This document shows positions 7,058-10,526 of a stretch of 10,526 nt of DNA, one piece after another. The notes beneath the pieces were generated by a model that did not search any database, was not told the DNA's origin, and worked only from the letters and a program-made list of their open reading frames with translations. Within the stretch, counting starts at the first letter, position 1. Every line of letters begins with the position of its first letter. Made by a program: the position numbers and the translations under genes. This DNA comes from Acanthamoeba lenticulata (lineage: Eukaryota > Discosea > Longamoebia > Acanthamoebidae): the NCBI GenBank assembly GCA_002179805.1, contig NAVB01003874.1, positions 1-10,526 of the forward strand, in the 5' to 3' direction.

Positions 7058-10000
7058 TCACGATGGACAGGGCTGGGCGAGGATGGCCTGCCAGGCCTCA
7101 GACAGCGCGAGATACCATTTGAGCAACGCCGCCATCAGGGCGCGCGGTTGGTTCGTCCCGCCGTGGGCCGTGGGCGGGAACGACTGCTGCACCCACGCCT
7201 ACGCAAATCCAAGAAAAACGTCAGCAGACGGGCCTTCTCCTCCACCACAGGCGCCCAGGGAAGCGCAGACCTTGAGGTCGCCGATGGGCGTGCGGCCGTC
7301 GCGGATGAGGCTGTCCAGGCCGCGCACGCCGCCGATGGGCTCGTCCCGCAGGAGGAGGGCCTTGACCCGCTGCTGCGCGATGCGGAGGTCGCTCAGCCGC
7401 GCATGCAGAAGCCGCAGCCGCTCGCCCAGCGCCTGCAGGAGCTGCGGGGGGACCGACCGGCAGTAGTCCGGCACTTCACGCACGCACGCACGCAAGCACG
7501 CACATGTGGAGAAGGTCAGCGGCCACGAGGGAGCTTACCATCCACAAGAGGCACGCACGGATGGACTGGAGCTCGATCGGCCGCTGGAAGATGTCGCGCT
7601 CGAGGGCTAGCGCCTCGTTCAGGATCTGCACCGCCTCGGCCAGCGCAAGGGGAGGCGGGGGCGGAGGCTGGGCGGCCACGATGGGCGCGGCTACGACAGA
7701 GATGGGGCGCGAGGACGCGGGCGACGAGGCCGCCGCTGGAGAGGACGAGGCCGAGGCCGGGGACGAGGCCGCAGTAGCGGCGGCGGTGGTGGCGCCGGCC
7801 GAGGGCACGGAAAGCGACGAAAGCGCGGCGATGAGCGCGCTGTGGGTGTCCTCGCGGTGGGCCTCGGTCGCCTGAGGGGCGCCCGACGGCGGCGCTGGCG
7901 CTAAGGCAAGATTGCTGGCGCTGGGCCGGCGCGGCAAGTCGAGCGAAGCCGAGGATAACGACAAGCGCAGGCTCGTGCTCGAACCCGACCGGTGCAGGTC
8001 ATGCACGCTTGCGTCCACTGCGCGCCGCAGTCGTATTCATGAGTCGATGCACAAGAAATGGGCTGCGCGGGGAGCCCGTACGGCGGAGGGAAGCGCGGCT
8101 CTTGCGAAGGTCCTGGATGACGGTCTCCAGGCGCTGCACCCACTCGTCGCGCTGGGCCGGGCTCGCCGCCAGGAAGGACTCCACCACGCCGTACCGTGTC
8201 CGCAGCACAAAGCCTGCACGTTGTTGGCACCCGCAGTCAGCTGGAAGTGTCACGCGCGAGACCTCGCCTAAGCGGGGGCCAAAAGCAGATTGCACCGTTG
8301 GGGTTGTCCTCGAGCTCGCCCCCAAACATGTTGTGGAGCGCGATCTGCTCCTTGAAGGTGTAGTAGTACTTGTCCTCGAACATATACTACAAAGAATTTA
8401 AAGCATTTCAGAATAAAATAAAGAAATGGACGGAAAAAATTGGGAGTAAAAGTGGGGCGCACTCGTCGTCGTTCGGTGATGACGAGGATGTCATTGAAGA
8501 GGAAGAGGTAGGAGGAGAGGGAGGAGGCTTGAGCCCCACGCTGTACGCGGGTCACCTCGCCCTCATGTACGAGCCACCGCGAAGGTTGCACCAGCTCCTG
8601 CGCACAGCACCCAAAAAATGAATAAATAATAATGAATAAATAGCCACAAAAAGTTCTTTTACATAATATTAAAGAAAATCAGAAGAAATATAGATATATA
8701 TATAATTATAAACGTGCCTCGGAGAAGCCGGTGATGCTCTGCTGAAGCTCGCGCAGCTTCTCCAGGTTCTCGGCCCACCGTCGGTGCTCGTTGATCTTGC
8801 TGGCCACCTCGCGGAGGAGGTCCAGGGCGCTGGTGAGCTGCGCCTGGTCGGGGTGGCCCGCGGGCGTGAACTTGAGCAGCTCCTGGACCAGGAGCACGTA
8901 GCGCGGTATTCGCTGGATGGGCATGATCTGGTAGTCCTGGAACGTCAGCCTCAGGCCGCCGCCGCCACCGGCCGCCGCGCACTCTTCCCTGCACCTCTGC
9001 ACGCCAACACGCGGGTGAGCATCTCGTCCACGTCCACGTCGATGTCAACGTCGTCTTTGCGTGTGGCCGTGAAGAGCCTCAGGGGCGGTACCTCGACGGC
9101 CTGGGCAAAGGCCGGCTGCTGTTGGAGGCGCTGAAACGTGTCCACAGCTTGTGGATAGTTGTTGATGTAGCTCGTGTACATCCGCAAGAATGGCGACTGC
9201 GCATATTCAAAAGTAAATAAATTATTGTAACAGAAAAAAAGAATAAGAATATTAATAATAAAAAGGACGAACCAGGGCGAGGAAGACGTTGCCGAGGCAG
9301 GAGTCGAAGGACCACCGTGCCGTGCGCTCCTTGAGCTGCTGGAGAATCGTTTGGTTGACGCCCAAGATGAGCTCCACGTTGGAGAACACGCGAGCCTTGT
9401 CCTCGGCGTTCAAGAGGCCGGCCTGCTGGAGCGGCATCATGAAGCCGTTGACCACGACCTGCAGGTCGCGCACGTAGGTCTCCTCCGTCTTGACGATCTC
9501 CATGGCGCATCGTCGCCTCTGGCGTCGCAACTTCACTGCATCGTGTACGTGTGTGTGAGCGAGAGCGCGGGCAAGGCCAATGGAGGAACTGGAAGACGCA
9601 CGTTCGTCCCGATGCCGTCGACGCACGAGCCATCGCCTCACGAACGATTGCGCTGTAATAATACAATGCTCCGTCTGGCAGAGGGTGATGAAATCATTCA
9701 TTAAATAGAATTTTAAGAAAATTAAAATGGCAGGTGTATGTACCTCGAGCACTTGCGTGCGCTCGCTAATGTTGCTCTCGAGCGGGCGCATGTCGAGGGC
9801 CTCTGGATGGAACAGGGACCAAGAGACCAGCTTGATTCGGTCCCGCTCGGCCTCGATCAGCCGCTGGGCGACCTCGGGCGCGACCCCGCTCTGTCGGGCC
9901 GCCGCGCCGAGCCGCAGGAAGTAGTCCTCAGCCAACCGCTCAAACTCCTGCACCCCCCCCGACCCAGTCGACGTGCAAATTCATACCGTCAACACACACG

Positions 10001-10526
10001 CCATCGCAGCGCTACACGGCACGACACGACACGACACGGCACCTGGTTCTTGGCCTGGAGAAGCGGCAGAGCGTGCTGTGCGTAGTTGTCGCGCACGGCC
10101 TGGAGCTGGGCCACCTCCTCGAAGTAGCGCTTGGCCTTGGGCCGGCTTATGGGAGCGGGCCGGGCATGCTGCGACGTCAAGCCGCTCACCTCGATCTGGT
10201 CGTTTATCTCTTCCCACGCCAGCAACTGTTGCGACACGCGATAGGAGCGCGAGCTGAGGCGCTGACCGCTATGATCGACGACGTTGCTGCTGCTGCTGAT
10301 GTCGCCGACGTGACCAGACTTGAGCCTGCTCAGGCGGGACTCGATGTCGTCCAGCGCCGCGGCCGCCTGGCTTGTCGCGGGCGCCACCAACGATGGAGGC
10401 GGCGGACCGCCGGCACCGGCCAGGGCCTTGGTCTCGAGTTCGCGGCGTATTTCTTCGCCAAAGGGCAAGTTGTTGACACGACCGCCACTGGGCAGTAGCC
10501 CTGTAATGCCGCCGCTGCTGCCGCTG
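7058..10526 (-). CDS. RhoGEF with IQ motif, DH and PH domains (5' end beyond right edge)
   Basis: Guanine-nucleotide exchange factor for Rho/Rac GTPases. Exons by phase: 10526-10043, 9947-9744, 9674-9602, 9535-9273, 9196-9092, 8996-8718, 8597-8463, 8386-8296, 8213-8082, 8017-7539, 7441-7271 and 7186-7058, giving 847 visible residues. The N-terminal part (about 1-229) is Ser/Pro-rich then helical (VAQLQAVRDNYAQH, EFERLAEDYFLRL). An IQ motif, AQSFVRRWLVRRR, at about 236-250 suggests calmodulin binding. The DH domain (about 262-469) shows EIVKTEETYVRDL, SPFLRMYTSYINNY and the hallmark PIQRIPRYVLLVQELL. The PH domain (about 475-580) shows LVQPSRWLVHEGEV, YLFLFNDILVITERR, YYYTFKEQIAL, FVLRTRYGVVESF and a final helix with the conserved Trp, RDEWVQRLETVIQDL. 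A Ser/Ala/Pro-rich linker and helical segments (LGERLRLLHARLSDL, LLKWYLALSEAW) finish the protein; the tail matches nothing I recognise. One intron is GC-AG (8717-8598). The GTPase target cannot be read from sequence. Confidence 0.87.
7479..7503. repeat. ACGC tetranucleotide microsatellite in the tenth visible RhoGEF intron
   Basis: About six CACG/ACGC units with one interruption (CAAGCACG) lie inside the intron 7538-7442. On the minus strand they read as GTGC units and create alternative weak donor-like sites. Confidence 0.6.
8598..8717 (-). other. GC-AG intron between the DH and PH exons of the RhoGEF
   Basis: Frame requires the exon to end at GAG (8720-8718) followed by GCACGT, a GC donor, with the acceptor TGTGCGCAG ending at 8598. 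This joins FSE to ELVQPSRWLVHEG, the expected DH-PH linker. The only nearby GT (8713-8712) would shift frame and destroy the PH domain. The intron is 120 nt and strongly AT-rich, in contrast to the flanking exons. Confidence 0.65.
9536..9601 (-). other. Probable 66-nt intron that is also open in frame
   Basis: The donor GTGCGT at 9601 and acceptor CACGATGCAG ending at 9536 give phase 1 to 1, joining RRRHRDE to LKLRRQRRR directly before the DH domain. The interval is a multiple of three with no stop, so retention would insert 22 Ser/Ala/His-rich residues without a shift. The spliced form looks more natural because it makes one basic helix. Confidence 0.55.
10020..10041. repeat. CGACA pentanucleotide microsatellite in the first visible RhoGEF intron
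   Basis: About three perfect ACGAC/CGACA units flanked by diverged CGGCA units lie just inside the GTGCCG donor of the intron 10042-9948. It is a short simple repeat next to a splice site and probably variable in length. Confidence 0.55.

Noticed and set aside
7479..7503. Possible CRISPR-like or regulatory repeat
   Set aside because: Units are 4 nt with no spacers, so it is a plain microsatellite inside an intron.
6944..7777. 277-residue plus-strand frame across the F-box 5' end and RhoGEF 3' exons
   Set aside because: It is antisense to spliced RhoGEF exons and rich in Arg/Ala with no motif.
7476..8018. RhoGEF exon read straight through as its own gene with start near 8018
   Set aside because: There is no ATG at that point. 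The frame joins in phase to the PH exon upstream and to a helical exon downstream, so it is an internal exon.
8620..8640. AATAAA-like clusters near the RhoGEF
   Set aside because: They lie within the AT-rich GC-AG intron, between DH and PH coding exons, so they are not taken as a poly(A) signal.

Overview
The window reads as nuclear DNA of a GC-rich, intron-dense protist, most likely an amoebozoan of the Acanthamoeba type. The grounds are: coding frames cut by many short GT-AG introns (about 64 to 150 nt); GC-rich exons with several AT-rich introns; short spacers between genes; and families typical of that lineage (F-box plus GCPWD-type ankyrin-like repeats, DH-PH RhoGEF, EF-hand proteins). 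There is no prokaryotic operon structure and no rRNA, tRNA, CRISPR or complete transposon. The genus is an inference. All splice models were built by eye from frame, phase and splice-site agreement.

Layout, left to right. (1) 1-491, minus: 5' part of an EF-hand protein gene, two exons, running off the left edge. (2) 571-3014, plus: an eight-exon WD40 gene closely resembling DCAF10/WDR32, a CUL4-DDB1 substrate receptor. It is divergent from the EF-hand gene with 79 bp between start codons. (3) About 3191-3600: two pieces of one alkaline-phosphatase/sulfatase-superfamily (DUF229-like) protein lying tail to tail on opposite strands, most simply a pseudogene remnant with an inverted C-terminal part. 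(4) 3716-5281, minus: single-exon SprT-like metalloprotease of the GCNA type. (5) 5282-5854: spacer without a supported gene, carrying a near-palindrome and a two-copy hairpin-forming direct repeat. (6) 5855-6934, minus: intronless F-box protein with about 27-residue ankyrin-like repeats. (7) 7058-10526, minus: twelve visible exons of a RhoGEF (IQ motif, DH, PH, helical C-terminal extension) whose 5' end lies beyond the right edge.

Functionally, three neighbours (DCAF10-like, GCNA-like, F-box/ankyrin) fit ubiquitin or DNA-protein-crosslink proteostasis, and the RhoGEF and EF-hand genes fit cytoskeletal or calcium signalling. Nothing in the sequence shows that they act together; eukaryotic neighbours need not be functionally linked. 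The least ordinary items are the rearranged DUF229-like remnant, the altered zinc ribbon of the GCNA-like protease, a GC-AG intron and a tandem NAG acceptor in the RhoGEF gene, and the very short divergent promoter.
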